From contig NOLC01000212.1 of assembly GCA_002256595.1 (NCBI GenBank), forward strand, positions 1 through 8,224: DNA of 8,224 nucleotides. Reading direction: 5' to 3'. Below the pieces are notes generated by a model, which was not told where the DNA came from, searched no databases, and was given only the letters and a program-made list of their open reading frames with translations. Shown one piece after another: positions 1-6,245 of this stretch (position 1 is its first letter; the number at the start of each line of letters is the position of its first letter). The DNA is from Methanosaeta sp. NSP1 (lineage in GTDB: Archaea > Halobacteriota > Methanosarcinia > Methanotrichales > Methanotrichaceae). The position numbers were made by a program, and so were the translations under genes.

Positions 1-166
1 GGGAAATAGCATAATATCGGAGACGATTAGCTTCCCTGTGAATGTTGGACCGGCAAAGAGATCTTACCTGGGGATGGCGCTACTGGCGGTGATATTATTA
101 GCAGCAATCGGAGCATATCTGCTAAAAAGGAAGACGATCAGGCTTCCCTCCTCAATCATTGACTAA
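1..166 (+). CDS. C-terminus of a COG1361-type (S-layer-related) surface protein, partial
   Basis: The frame beginning at base 2 stays open from the window edge to TAA at 164-166, giving 54 residues. It begins GNSIISETISFPVNVG, which lines up with GDTIISESIKIPISVNAAG in the product of 300-1334 and GETVISKSIEIPVEIKAT in the product of 1531-2583. A membrane helix follows (about LGMALLAVILLAAIGAYLL), then a basic tail LKRKTIRLPSS. The product is therefore the end of a third member of the tandem family: the last strand of the membrane-proximal Ig-like domain, the C-terminal anchor and a short cytoplasmic tail. The 5' part lies outside the window. It is 133 bases upstream of the next paralogue, and no convincing TATA box is visible in that gap, so the two may share a transcript. 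The frame and the homology to its neighbours are seen directly; the role as an envelope protein is inferred from the family. Confidence 0.85.
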   Translation, partial: GNSIISETISFPVNVGPAKRSYLGMALLAVILLAAIGAYLLKRKTIRLPSSIID

Positions 167-183
167 AGGATAGGATGGAACAC

Positions 184-303
184 ATGAAATGGATTTCCAA
201 AGGTAGGCCAAAACGGAATGCTACAAGCCTTGCCCAGAGGCAGCGGCCTCAAGTTTCAAGGTGCTACCGGACCCGAGAGCAAATTAGGAGTGATGCAATT
301 TGA
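184..303 (+). CDS. Possible 39-residue leader ORF overlapping the next gene's start
   Basis: ATG at 184 opens a 39-codon frame ending in TGA at 301-303. That stop overlaps the TTG start of the following surface-protein gene as TTGA, an arrangement typical of translational coupling. A GGATGG stretch lies about 5 bases before the ATG. The product would be very basic and polar (MKWISKGRPKRNATSLAQRQ at its start) with no signal peptide, membrane helix or motif that I recognise. It could equally be a chance frame across an ordinary intergenic gap. I list it because of the exact stop/start overlap, not because the protein looks convincing. Confidence 0.2.
   Translation: MKWISKGRPKRNATSLAQRQRPQVSRCYRTREQIRSDAI
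286..293 (+). promoter_or_regulatory. Ribosome binding site fixing a TTG start at 300
   Basis: AGGAGTGA lies 6 bases before TTG at 300. The ATG at 293 is in another frame, and the surface-protein frame has a stop (TGA at 291-293) just upstream, so TTG at 300 is the first usable start. The predicted signal peptide then begins at once. Confidence 0.6.
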
Positions 304-1334
304 GAATAGCTACTTTCTGTTTCGTCGTAACGATAATCATTACGACCCTCCCCTTCACCACCGCTCAAACATACATCCCATCTGAAATACTGGATGACTA
401 TTGGGCCTTCTATGGATATCCGATTATTGAAGCAGGTATTATAGGAGCAAACCAATTCGAAAAAGGGGACAATGTGACTTTGCGGGTCTCGCTGGTGAAC
501 GCTGGTGGAAGAATCAATTTCGAGTCAACCAAAGTCGCCGACACTCCCATGAAAAAAGCGTTGTCAACCGCAGAAGCCAGATTGGAATGGGATGTAGGCA
601 ATGCAACTGGCATCACTGGAACTCTCCGATCCACTTCGGATTTAGTCGAAGTGAAATCTGGCGATCAGGTAATAGATTCTTTGGCAATGACCAAAAAGTC
701 TGAGGATCCCATGGAGTTTGTCATCAAGATCGATGACCATGCGCCTGCAGGCGAATATGTTCTGCAACTGAACCTGAACTACCAGTATCAGAACAATGTT
801 CAGGTGGATGCAGAAGGATGGGATCCGGATCTTGGATTAAAGGGATTCCGGGTAGCAAAAAGTTTTGTCAGCGGCAACCAGACCCTTCCTCTGACTATTG
901 TGGTAAAGCAAATGGCAGATTTTGAAATCGTTTCCTCAAATGCGGATATGAGAGCCGGCCAGAAGGATGGCACAATCGAGGTAGTCTATAAAAATATTGG
1001 AGAAAAGACTGCAAACAACTCCATAGCCAGATTAAGCCTTTTCAAGCCCTTCACCTCCACCAGAGATCAGGCCTACATAGGGACGTTGAATCCAGGGGAA
1101 GAGAAGAACGTGACTTTCAAAGTAGCTGTGGACGCTGAAGCTACTCCCAAGACTTACGGCATAAATAGCGAGATCAAATACACAGATATCGATGGTGACA
1201 CCATAATATCTGAAAGCATAAAGATACCCATAAGCGTCAACGCAGCTGGAGCATCATACATGATTCCAGTTCTTATCTTGCTCATATTGCTGATGGCAGC
1301 AGGTAGCTACATCCATAAGAGGAAGAAAGCGTGA
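300..1334 (+). CDS. COG1361-type surface protein with C-terminal membrane anchor (paralogue 2 of 3)
   Basis: This 344-residue protein is probably displayed on the outer cell surface. Residues 1-22 form a signal peptide (MRIATFCFVVTIIITTLPFT, likely cut near TTA|QTY). Two beta-rich, Ig/CARDB-like domains follow: about 45-165, and about 205-313 beginning ADFEIV and containing KNIGEK, LNPGEEKNVTF and YGINSEIKYTDIDGD. A membrane helix spans about 320-338, with basic tail HKRKKA. N-glycosylation sequons occur at N58, N101, N193, N239 and N270, which fits an archaeal surface protein. It starts at TTG behind a good ribosome binding site and sits in tandem with two paralogues. COG1361 proteins are described as S-layer-domain proteins; whether this one is structural or an accessory of an exporter cannot be read from the sequence. 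No lipobox is present, unlike the next copy. Confidence 0.85.
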   Translation: MRIATFCFVVTIIITTLPFTTAQTYIPSEILDDYWAFYGYPIIEAGIIGANQFEKGDNVTLRVSLVNAGGRINFESTKVADTPMKKALSTAEARLEWDVGNATGITGTLRSTSDLVEVKSGDQVIDSLAMTKKSEDPMEFVIKIDDHAPAGEYVLQLNLNYQYQNNVQVDAEGWDPDLGLKGFRVAKSFVSGNQTLPLTIVVKQMADFEIVSSNADMRAGQKDGTIEVVYKNIGEKTANNSIARLSLFKPFTSTRDQAYIGTLNPGEEKNVTFKVAVDAEATPKTYGINSEIKYTDIDGDTIISESIKIPISVNAAGASYMIPVLILLILLMAAGSYIHKRKKA

Positions 1335-1348
1335 ATACTCACTCAACT

Positions 1349-1510
1349 TCAATTGGGGAAAACTTCGGCCTGGTGAAGCTTGTCGTCAGCGTCATTGGCC
1401 TTCCTCATCGCTTTCACGGCTTTAGCAGTGTTAGTGATCCGCATGTAAATCAGAAGTGAAGTGATGAAGAATGCCAATAAAAACGCAAAAGCACCTATGC
1501 TAATTGATAA
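1349..1510 (-). pseudogene. Small membrane-protein-like reading frame with no standard start (remnant?)
   Basis: On the minus strand, between two tandem surface-protein genes, one frame is open for 54 codons and ends in TGA at 1349-1351. It has a hydrophobic helix (SISIGAFAFLLAFFITSLLI) followed by a charged amphipathic stretch (YMRITNTAKAVKAMRKANDA, then DDKLHQAEVFPN). This is strikingly protein-like for an intergenic gap. However, a stop (TGA at 1511-1513) lies just upstream, and no ATG, GTG or TTG precedes the hydrophobic segment; the first candidates are a TTG inside the helix and the ATG at YMRIT. It is either a truncated remnant of a one-helix membrane protein, a gene using an unusual start, or chance. 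I do not recognise the family. Confidence 0.3.
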
Positions 1511-1515
1511 TCAAT

Positions 1516-1521
1516 AGGGGA
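1516..1521 (+). promoter_or_regulatory. Ribosome binding site fixing the ATG start at 1531
   Basis: AGGGGA lies 9 bases before ATG at 1531. An in-frame TTG at 1504 would give a longer product, but it precedes this site and would add nine polar residues in front of an otherwise clean signal peptide. The ATG at 1523 is out of frame and ends after three codons. Confidence 0.6.
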
Positions 1522-1530
1522 CATGAATAC

Positions 1531-2583
1531 ATGAAAATCAAGGTAATCATAGCTATGGCTTGCATGATGGCAATTTTGGCTACAGCTTCTTGCCAGAACA
1601 CATACATACCCTATGAGCTAGGAGGAGACAATTACTATACCATGGATGGCAGTCCGGATGTCTCTGCCAGCATTTCCGGGACGGATGAATTCGAACGCGG
1701 CGATACAGTTACGTTTTACGTGGATCTGACCAACAATGGAGTGATTAAAGGCTTCAAAGCGGCTCAAACCCCCCAAAATTCCAAAGAATTCGCTCTGGCC
1801 GATGCCGAGTTGCAGGAAGAGTATAAAAAAACTACTGCTTTGGGGATCGCAGCCAGCTTGATCTCAGATAGCCAGCAGATCGAGGTAATGTCTGGTGATC
1901 AGGTGATTGAGTCCCTGGAATTGGGAGATAAGACCAAGCAGCCATTGGAGTTCACTCTAAAGATTGGAGAGCACGCTCCTGCCGGAAAATATCCTCTGAA
2001 TTTAAACATATCTTACGACTATCAGGATAATGTTCGGGTTTCTGCCTCAAGGCTTATCTTTAGTGGAAGCTCACCCACTCTGGTAGACTATAAGGTCTCC
2101 TACATTTATCACAAGGCTAACCAGACTTTGCCTGTCACCATCACAATCAAAAAGCAGGCGGACTTTGAGATCTTGAATGCCTCCGGAGTTCTTTCAGCCG
2201 GAGCTAAGATGGCACCGATCTCTGCCACCTACAAGAATATCGGCGAGGATCCAATCAGTGATGCAGTAGCAAGGCTATCTATCTTCAAGCCCTTCTCATC
2301 CACCGATGACCAGGCATTCATTGGCACCTTGCAGCCTGGAGAGAACAAGACTGTGGTCTTCCGGTTGGATGTAGACTCAGATGCCACACCCAAGGACTAT
2401 GGAATCAACAGCGAGATCAAGTATACGGACATCAAAGGCGAGACAGTCATCTCCAAGAGCATAGAGATACCGGTAGAGATCAAGGCTACCACCTCATCCC
2501 TGGTGCTTCCGGCAGCAATCATTATCATTGTTATAATCGCAGCAAGCGGATACCTGTACCGAAAGAAGCAGAAAAAGGCCTGA
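1531..2583 (+). CDS. COG1361-type surface protein with C-terminal membrane anchor (paralogue 3 of 3)
   Basis: This 350-residue protein is closely related along its length to the product of 300-1334. Residues 1-20 are a signal peptide (MKIKVIIAMACMMAILATAS). The next residue is Cys21 in the context ATASC, which resembles a lipobox; the paralogue lacks it, so lipidation is only a possibility. Ig-like domain 1 covers about 45-165. Domain 2 covers about 210-318 and begins ADFEIL, with YKNIGED, LQPGENKTVVF and YGINSEIKYTDIKGE conserved. A membrane helix lies at about 325-341, with tail YRKKQKKA. The most conserved stretches between the copies are in the membrane-proximal domain (ARLS.FKPF.ST.DQA.IGTL), so the stem is under the strongest constraint. 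It is the last gene of the tandem set, followed by a possible terminator hairpin. The partner and the exact role are unknown. Confidence 0.85.
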   Translation: MKIKVIIAMACMMAILATASCQNTYIPYELGGDNYYTMDGSPDVSASISGTDEFERGDTVTFYVDLTNNGVIKGFKAAQTPQNSKEFALADAELQEEYKKTTALGIAASLISDSQQIEVMSGDQVIESLELGDKTKQPLEFTLKIGEHAPAGKYPLNLNISYDYQDNVRVSASRLIFSGSSPTLVDYKVSYIYHKANQTLPVTITIKKQADFEILNASGVLSAGAKMAPISATYKNIGEDPISDAVARLSIFKPFSSTDDQAFIGTLQPGENKTVVFRLDVDSDATPKDYGINSEIKYTDIKGETVISKSIEIPVEIKATTSSLVLPAAIIIIVIIAASGYLYRKKQKKA

Positions 2584-2608
2584 TGAGACGATGGGACATC
2601 CGGCCTTT
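2574..2608 (+). terminator. Possible terminator hairpin after the surface-protein cluster
   Basis: AAAGGCC at 2574-2580 pairs with GGCCTTT at 2602-2608 across a 21-base loop holding the gene's stop codon (doubled, TGATGA). A pyrimidine-rich stretch (CACCTATTTCTTCTC) follows. The stem has 7 pairs and the T-run is interrupted, so it is only a fair candidate for transcript termination. Confidence 0.35.
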
Positions 2609-2912
2609 CACCTATTTCTTCTCAGAGAGTGCATGTCGGACATTAATTGAGGTTCTAAAGTATCTCGGATAAGATACATCCCTGATAACATAATTTAAAA
2701 TTAGATTGAGTGAGGCACTTGATCCCCATGTTAACAGAAAGCATCTCACTGAGGGACGTTGGGCTTAACCGATGACACATGAGCGGGACCCCCTTCCAGG
2801 CCCGCTCCCGGTTGTCTAGCTGGGCTTCAAGCTGCCCGATGGCCCTATGCTCCCCGAGGGCTTCTTGCTTCTGAGATATGGAGTTAACTCCGGGCACATT
2901 AGACAGGATTTA
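2609..2912 (-). other. Gene-poor gap with three GC-rich hairpins: small RNA or decayed gene
   Basis: No convincing gene covers the gap between the surface cluster and the next minus-strand gene. Three short inverted repeats follow one another: GAGCGGG/CCCGCTC (2781-2787 with 2801-2807), GGGC/GCCC (2822-2825 with 2834-2837) and GCCCT/AGGGC (2842-2846 with 2857-2861). A perfect 12-bp palindrome GGAGTTAACTCC is at 2880-2891. A TATA-like box at 2936-2943 would place a minus-strand start near 2910, in the right place to transcribe all of these. An 80-codon minus-strand frame (2655-2897, GTG start) crosses the region; its first half (QEALGEHRAIGQLEAQLDNR) reads like a coiled coil with GC-rich third positions, its second half does not. 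A structured RNA and a gene remnant are both possible. Confidence 0.25.
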
Positions 2913-2935
2913 TCTACATATGTGCATGATATGGC

Positions 2936-2943
2936 TTTTTAAA
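2936..2943 (-). promoter_or_regulatory. TATA-like box, minus strand
   Basis: On the minus strand the sequence reads TTTAAAAA, in an AT-rich patch just outside the stop of the secreted-protein gene. Standard archaeal spacing would put a start near 2910, pointing into the hairpin-rich gap. There is no direct evidence that it is used. Confidence 0.2.
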
Positions 2944-2964
2944 TTGACTTGAGATAGATCTTCG

Positions 2965-4257
2965 TTAGTTGATTCTAGGGAACCGGGCCTTCTCAGTTGG
3001 CTCGAAGCAGGTGCAGTCGAATACGCCGGTAGCCGACTTGAAGGCTTTCTTATCCAGAGTGTTCATGTCATCAAAGCCTTTGTAGCAGCAAGGCAGCCAA
3101 TCGTCTTCCTCCTGGGACAAGTTTAAAGCCGAATTCATATGTATTTTCGTAGTTATATCGAAATTCCCAACATATCTATTCCTGCCTTCGTTCACTACTG
3201 GCAGTTGCATATCCGCAGGCTCGTTTTGCGATTGAGCATAGCTGATATCTGCAACTCCACTGCTATGTGAGCTTATGCCATAGTCTAGAGTAGAATCGAT
3301 AGTAGATATGGTATAGGTGGGGTTGAGAGCACTATCTGTGGTCACGAAAATACCTGATTTTAAATTGCTGCTGCTCTCCTTTGAGAACTCTTTGTTGTAA
3401 AGGAATTCTGCATTCATGGATTGTATTTGTCCCTTGTCCAATAGGGTTTTATCGATCGAAGCTATCGTGAAATTCCTGAAGTTCAGCGTTGCTGAGGCGG
3501 ACGCCACAGCTCCAATACGATTACTACTGCCCTCTATATCGTTGATTTGCTTTCCGGAGTATTTTAGACTATTATATGATTTTATCTCCGAGGAACTGAT
3601 GGGAGTATTGCTTAGTGCAAGCAATCCCGCAGCATCTAAGGTTCTAGTAAGTGGAGTCGATTTTAATGCTGATACTAATATTACCTGGTTTTTAACGTCC
3701 ATTGAATCCTCAGATTGATAGGTTCCTTCCTGAGCACTTGTAATATGTTTCCATTCTTTCTCATTGCCTATTTCCGCTGCGAGAGTTATTCCGAGCTCTA
3801 ATTGGGGGAGAATCGGGAATGGCTCTATGTTTCCTATCACTTGGACAGTCTCTATATTATCTTGGTTCACTTTCTTATAGCTATGCGCGTAAGGACGTAT
3901 AAGTCTTCCATTTACCGCAATGGGCGAAATGGTACCATCTATCTTCTCATCACAATGGAATTGAAGGCCTTTAATCGAAAAGAAATCAACCGGTGTTTCT
4001 GGATCTAATGCTGAAAGATTGGCCGGTAATTGTAACGAGTAACCCAGTGATCGACTCAAGGTTTCTGGCAATTGTACTCCCTTATTGAGAGAGATTTTAG
4101 TAGGTGGTTCTGCGCCGGATACTGAAATGTTAATCAATGATGGGTTACCTTGTGATTTATTCAAGCCTCCTGGCAGAGATGACGAAACAGCATATGATAA
4201 ATTAATATTAACGATTAATGCCGTTATAATTATACAGCTGATAAGGCTTACTCTCAT
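2965..4257 (-). CDS. Large secreted protein of unknown function with CC...CxC C-terminus
   Basis: This 430-residue protein has a signal peptide at 1-23 (MRVSLISCIIITALIVNINL, likely cut near SYA|VSS) and no other membrane helix, so it should be exported. I recognise no enzyme domain. After a polar, Ser/Asn-rich N-terminal part (24-90), the body looks beta-rich, with alternating short strands such as ASATLNFRNFTIASIDK and SGIFVTTDSALNPTYTIS (about 250-375). The tail from 387 has two cysteine pairs, DWLPCCYKGF (C390, C391) and FDCTCFEP (C415, C417), linked by DDMNTLDKKAF. A CC...CxC arrangement could bind a metal or form disulfides. I recall similar tails on secreted Methanothrix proteins, but cannot check this. 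The ATG at 4257 has a GAGGG site 9 bases upstream and a weak TATA element. It is convergent with the surface-protein cluster. Confidence 0.75.
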   Translation of the reverse strand: MRVSLISCIIITALIVNINLSYAVSSSLPGGLNKSQGNPSLINISVSGAEPPTKISLNKGVQLPETLSRSLGYSLQLPANLSALDPETPVDFFSIKGLQFHCDEKIDGTISPIAVNGRLIRPYAHSYKKVNQDNIETVQVIGNIEPFPILPQLELGITLAAEIGNEKEWKHITSAQEGTYQSEDSMDVKNQVILVSALKSTPLTRTLDAAGLLALSNTPISSSEIKSYNSLKYSGKQINDIEGSSNRIGAVASASATLNFRNFTIASIDKTLLDKGQIQSMNAEFLYNKEFSKESSSNLKSGIFVTTDSALNPTYTISTIDSTLDYGISSHSSGVADISYAQSQNEPADMQLPVVNEGRNRYVGNFDITTKIHMNSALNLSQEEDDWLPCCYKGFDDMNTLDKKAFKSATGVFDCTCFEPTEKARFPRIN

Positions 4258-4296
4258 ATCATTTATCCCTCAAAAGGTTCATAGAAATTCTCAAGC

Positions 4297-4304
4297 TAAA
4301 TACT
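4297..4304 (-). promoter_or_regulatory. Possible TATA element of the secreted-protein gene
   Basis: The minus strand reads AGTATTTA preceded by GATA. A start about 25 bases downstream, near 4275, would leave a leader of about 18 bases holding the GAGGG ribosome binding site (4267-4271) in front of ATG 4257. The spacing is good but the match is weak. Confidence 0.3.
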
Positions 4305-4422
4305 TATCGATGCTTATGTTAGGTCTGACGGGTGAAAATCATGTGTCGTCCCTGACTTTCATCTCTTTGAAATGGATCCAGGTTCTAAATGACGCAAGCA
4401 CGAAGCAATATTGCTGCTGGGG

Positions 4423-4611
4423 CTAGGACCGTTCAATTGCGCCAACGACGAAGAGAGCGATCAAGAGATGAATGGAGGCGGCCAGTTCGGCGAACTCAGG
4501 GAAGATGAAGTTCGAGGGCAGCACTGTGAGGAATATGATTCCAAAGAATATGGCTGCAAAAGCTTGACCCAATTTTGCCATGAATATTTGCCATGCACTC
4601 CAGCGTCTCAT
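4423..4611 (-). CDS. 62-residue two-helix membrane protein downstream of the YihY-family gene
   Basis: A small integral membrane protein of 62 residues. It begins MRRWSAWQIF, followed by a helix at about 13-31 (AKLGQAFAAIFFGIIFLTVL), a short loop SNFIFPEF, and a second helix at about 44-58 (AASIHLLIALFVVGAIE). It starts 20 bases after the stop of the YihY-family gene on the same strand, so the two are probably cotranscribed. The open frame extends further upstream inside the YihY gene, but that extension (MDLPERFDLPLWSASHGSDG at its start) is its antiparallel-frame shadow and does not look like a protein. No strong ribosome binding site precedes ATG 4611; the in-frame ATG 4581 is an alternative that loses the first ten residues. 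I do not recognise a family; a role linked to YihY is inferred from position only. Confidence 0.55.
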   Translation of the reverse strand: MRRWSAWQIFMAKLGQAFAAIFFGIIFLTVLPSNFIFPEFAELAASIHLLIALFVVGAIERS

Positions 4612-4631
4612 GCATATTTTGGCCGCAGACT

Positions 4632-5630
4632 TCAGGTCTGCCTTCGGCCGACCATCTGAGCCATGAGATGCGCTCCAAAGAGGCAAATCAAACCGCTCAG
4701 GTAGATCCACAACATCAAGGCAATGACAGTGCCCAAAGAGCCGTAAATCAGCTGATATTTAGAGAGGCCGCTTTCCAGATACCAGGTAAAACCCATCTTG
4801 CTCACCTCCCAACAAAAGGTAGCCGCAAGAGCTCCCATTCCGGCATCAAACCATCTAACTCTGATTTTTGGGGCCCAGCAATAGAGAATTGTGATAGTCG
4901 TAAAAATCACAACATCTGGAACTAATCTGTAGAACAATGTTGACTCTATCGGCGTTTGAAAAGCTGTGGCATCACCGAGGAAAATCTTCGCTATCTGGTC
5001 CAAAAGACCGAAAAAGGACACGATCACCATTGAAAGAACCAGAAGTCCGATCAGAAGGCTGCCGACCATGGCTATGCTCACCAGACGCCATTCCAGGAAG
5101 TTTCGCCCTTCCGAACCGCTCCAGGCACGGTCGATGTTCCTGGCGAGAATCTCGAAGACGCTGGTCGCCGACCAAAAGAGCCCAGTTAAGGCTACTATCC
5201 CTACAGGTACCCTCAGGTTCAAGATCTGCTGGAAATTCGCGCGGATCAAATCTTTGAGGGGCAGGAGCACCTCCAGTTCAGTTCCTATTTCCTGGACTCT
5301 TTGAATGATCTCTTCAGCCAGTTCTTTTGCAGGAGGAAGAATATCACTTATAAAATTTATTAGTCGTTCGTAGTTTTCTTCAGTCTCCAGAAAGGAGCTT
5401 CCCAGAATCACCAACAGGATCAGCAATGGAAAAATGGAAAAAAGGGCATAGAATGCTATTGCCGCAGCTGCATCCTGAGCATTAGCCTCTAACATGCTCT
5501 TGAAAGTGGCGACCAAGAGGCCAAGAGTCCCGCCACTGAGCTGATCGGCACCTTCGTAAAGTCTCCTCTCCACCTCCTTGAATCTCTCCTTTAATGGGCG
5601 GTTTCCATTTTTCAATTCCTTTCCAGTCAT
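4632..5630 (-). CDS. YihY/BrkB (UPF0761) family inner-membrane protein
   Basis: A polytopic membrane protein of 332 residues. The family hallmark in the first helix is clear: QDAAAAIAFYALFSIFPLLI at about 52-71, followed by helices near 142-165, 184-207, 235-251, 262-285 and 296-322. The last carries the family's YGSLGTVIALMLWIYLSGLI signature and an LFGAHL end. Family members are widespread; early claims that they are ribonuclease BN were withdrawn, and the function remains unclear, so transport or envelope roles are suggestions only. The start is set at ATG 5630 because GGGGAG lies 8 bases upstream (5639-5644). A longer frame from TTG 5711 would begin right at the TATA box and upstream of any transcript from it. 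It is divergent from the GerW-family gene and followed by a 62-residue membrane protein. Confidence 0.88.
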   Translation of the reverse strand: MTGKELKNGNRPLKERFKEVERRLYEGADQLSGGTLGLLVATFKSMLEANAQDAAAAIAFYALFSIFPLLILLVILGSSFLETEENYERLINFISDILPPAKELAEEIIQRVQEIGTELEVLLPLKDLIRANFQQILNLRVPVGIVALTGLFWSATSVFEILARNIDRAWSGSEGRNFLEWRLVSIAMVGSLLIGLLVLSMVIVSFFGLLDQIAKIFLGDATAFQTPIESTLFYRLVPDVVIFTTITILYCWAPKIRVRWFDAGMGALAATFCWEVSKMGFTWYLESGLSKYQLIYGSLGTVIALMLWIYLSGLICLFGAHLMAQMVGRRQT

Positions 5631-5638
5631 AGCTTTTT

Positions 5639-5644
5639 CTCCCC
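5639..5644 (-). promoter_or_regulatory. Ribosome binding site fixing the YihY-family start
   Basis: GGGGAG on the minus strand, 8 bases before ATG 5630. It favours this ATG over the in-frame TTG at 5711, which would add 27 residues (MRVWFNRNSSLSALNLGNRT at the start). Confidence 0.65.
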
Positions 5645-5712
5645 AGGGAATGGTCCTATTGCCCAGGTTTAGAGCGCTTAGGGATGAATTTCTGTTAAAC
5701 CAAACTCTCAAA

Positions 5713-5722
5713 TATTTTTAAA
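5713..5722 (-). promoter_or_regulatory. TATA box of the YihY-family gene
   Basis: The minus strand reads TTTAAAAATA, close to the archaeal TATA consensus. It predicts a start near 5690 and a leader of about 60 bases before ATG 5630. The box is nearly symmetrical in A/T content, so it might also work towards the divergent gene. Confidence 0.5.
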
Positions 5723-5806
5723 CTTCTTGCCTTTATCATCAAACACCATTCTGGCCAGAGCCAATCGGAGGGACCTGTCCGGTTTTTGCTATGTATGAGA
5801 GGAACA

Positions 5807-5814
5807 CTTTTAAC
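5807..5814 (+). promoter_or_regulatory. Possible TATA element of the GerW/DUF2953 pair
   Basis: CTTTTAAC sits about 25 bases before the GAGGTG ribosome binding site. It would give a very short leader in front of GTG 5847. The match to consensus is moderate. Confidence 0.3.
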
Positions 5815-5834
5815 CTTTTGTATCGATTAACGAT

Positions 5835-5840
5835 GAGGTG
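5835..5840 (+). promoter_or_regulatory. Ribosome binding site fixing the GTG start at 5847
   Basis: GAGGTG is a near-perfect archaeal Shine-Dalgarno sequence 6 bases before GTG 5847. The in-frame GTG at 5838 is part of this site and so is unlikely to be the start. Confidence 0.6.
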
Positions 5841-5846
5841 TCAAAC

Positions 5847-6239
5847 GTGAACGAGATCGAGAACCTCTTGAAGGCCACTATCAATGAGATGGAGAAACTT
5901 TTGATAAGCAAGGTCGTGGTGGGGGAGCCAGTTGAATCAGGTGGGACGACTGTGGTGCCTCTTCTGAGCGTGAGCTTTGGATTCGGGGGCGGAGCAGGAT
6001 CAGGAAAGGACGAGGCTGCAGGAACTGGGGGCGGTGCCGCTGGTGGATTCAAGATGAAGCCTGTGGCGGTCATAGTGATAGAAAAGGATCAGACGAGGGT
6101 GGTTCCGTTAGGAAAAAGCGAAATCAAATACCCGCTAATTGAGGGGTTAATGGAAAAGATTCCTCATCTCATAAAGGAGCTGAAAGATCGAGACCGAGAA
6201 AGGGAACCGAAAGAGGGCAATGAAATCAAAGTAGAGTAA
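5847..6239 (+). CDS. GerW (YtfJ) family protein
   Basis: This 130-residue soluble protein belongs to the Spore_YtfJ/GerW family. It has an N-terminal helix (MNEIENLLKATINEMEKLLI), then VVVGEPVESGGTTVVPLLSV at about 23-42. Two glycine-rich loops follow, FGFGGGAGSG (44-53) and GTGGGAAGGF (59-68), then MKPVAVIVIEKDQTRVVPLG at 70-89. That order (hydrophobic strand, glycine-rich FGFG segment, second glycine-rich segment, KPVAVIVI strand) is the family signature. A charged tail ends the protein (KDRDREREPKEGNE). In Bacillus the relative acts in spore germination; in archaea no sporulation exists, so the name is only a family label. The next gene starts 6 bases after its stop and encodes a DUF2953 protein, the same pairing as in Bacillus, which suggests the two act together. 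Confidence 0.9.
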   Translation: MNEIENLLKATINEMEKLLISKVVVGEPVESGGTTVVPLLSVSFGFGGGAGSGKDEAAGTGGGAAGGFKMKPVAVIVIEKDQTRVVPLGKSEIKYPLIEGLMEKIPHLIKELKDRDREREPKEGNEIKVE

Positions 6240-6245
6240 GGCGAC

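Noticed and set aside
2655..2897. 80-codon minus-strand frame in the gap taken as an intact gene
   Set aside because: No ribosome binding site is seen before the GTG, and the second half does not look like protein. Kept only as a possible relic in the gap entry.
4404..4415. Perfect palindrome AGCAATATTGCT just past the small membrane-protein stop
   Set aside because: There is no T-run and no neighbouring promoter element; a 12-bp palindrome alone is weak evidence for a terminator or operator here.
3416..4426. Plus-strand frames at 3416-3718, 3802-4008 and 4085-4426
   Set aside because: The first two, and most of the third, are antisense to the secreted-protein gene, which has the signal peptide and start signals; the antisense products have no recognisable features.
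4411..5304. Plus-strand frames at 4411-4659, 4593-4925, 4937-5257 and 4966-5304
   Set aside because: They lie wholly or largely opposite the YihY-family gene and its small partner; their products are rich in Arg and Ser and lack motifs.
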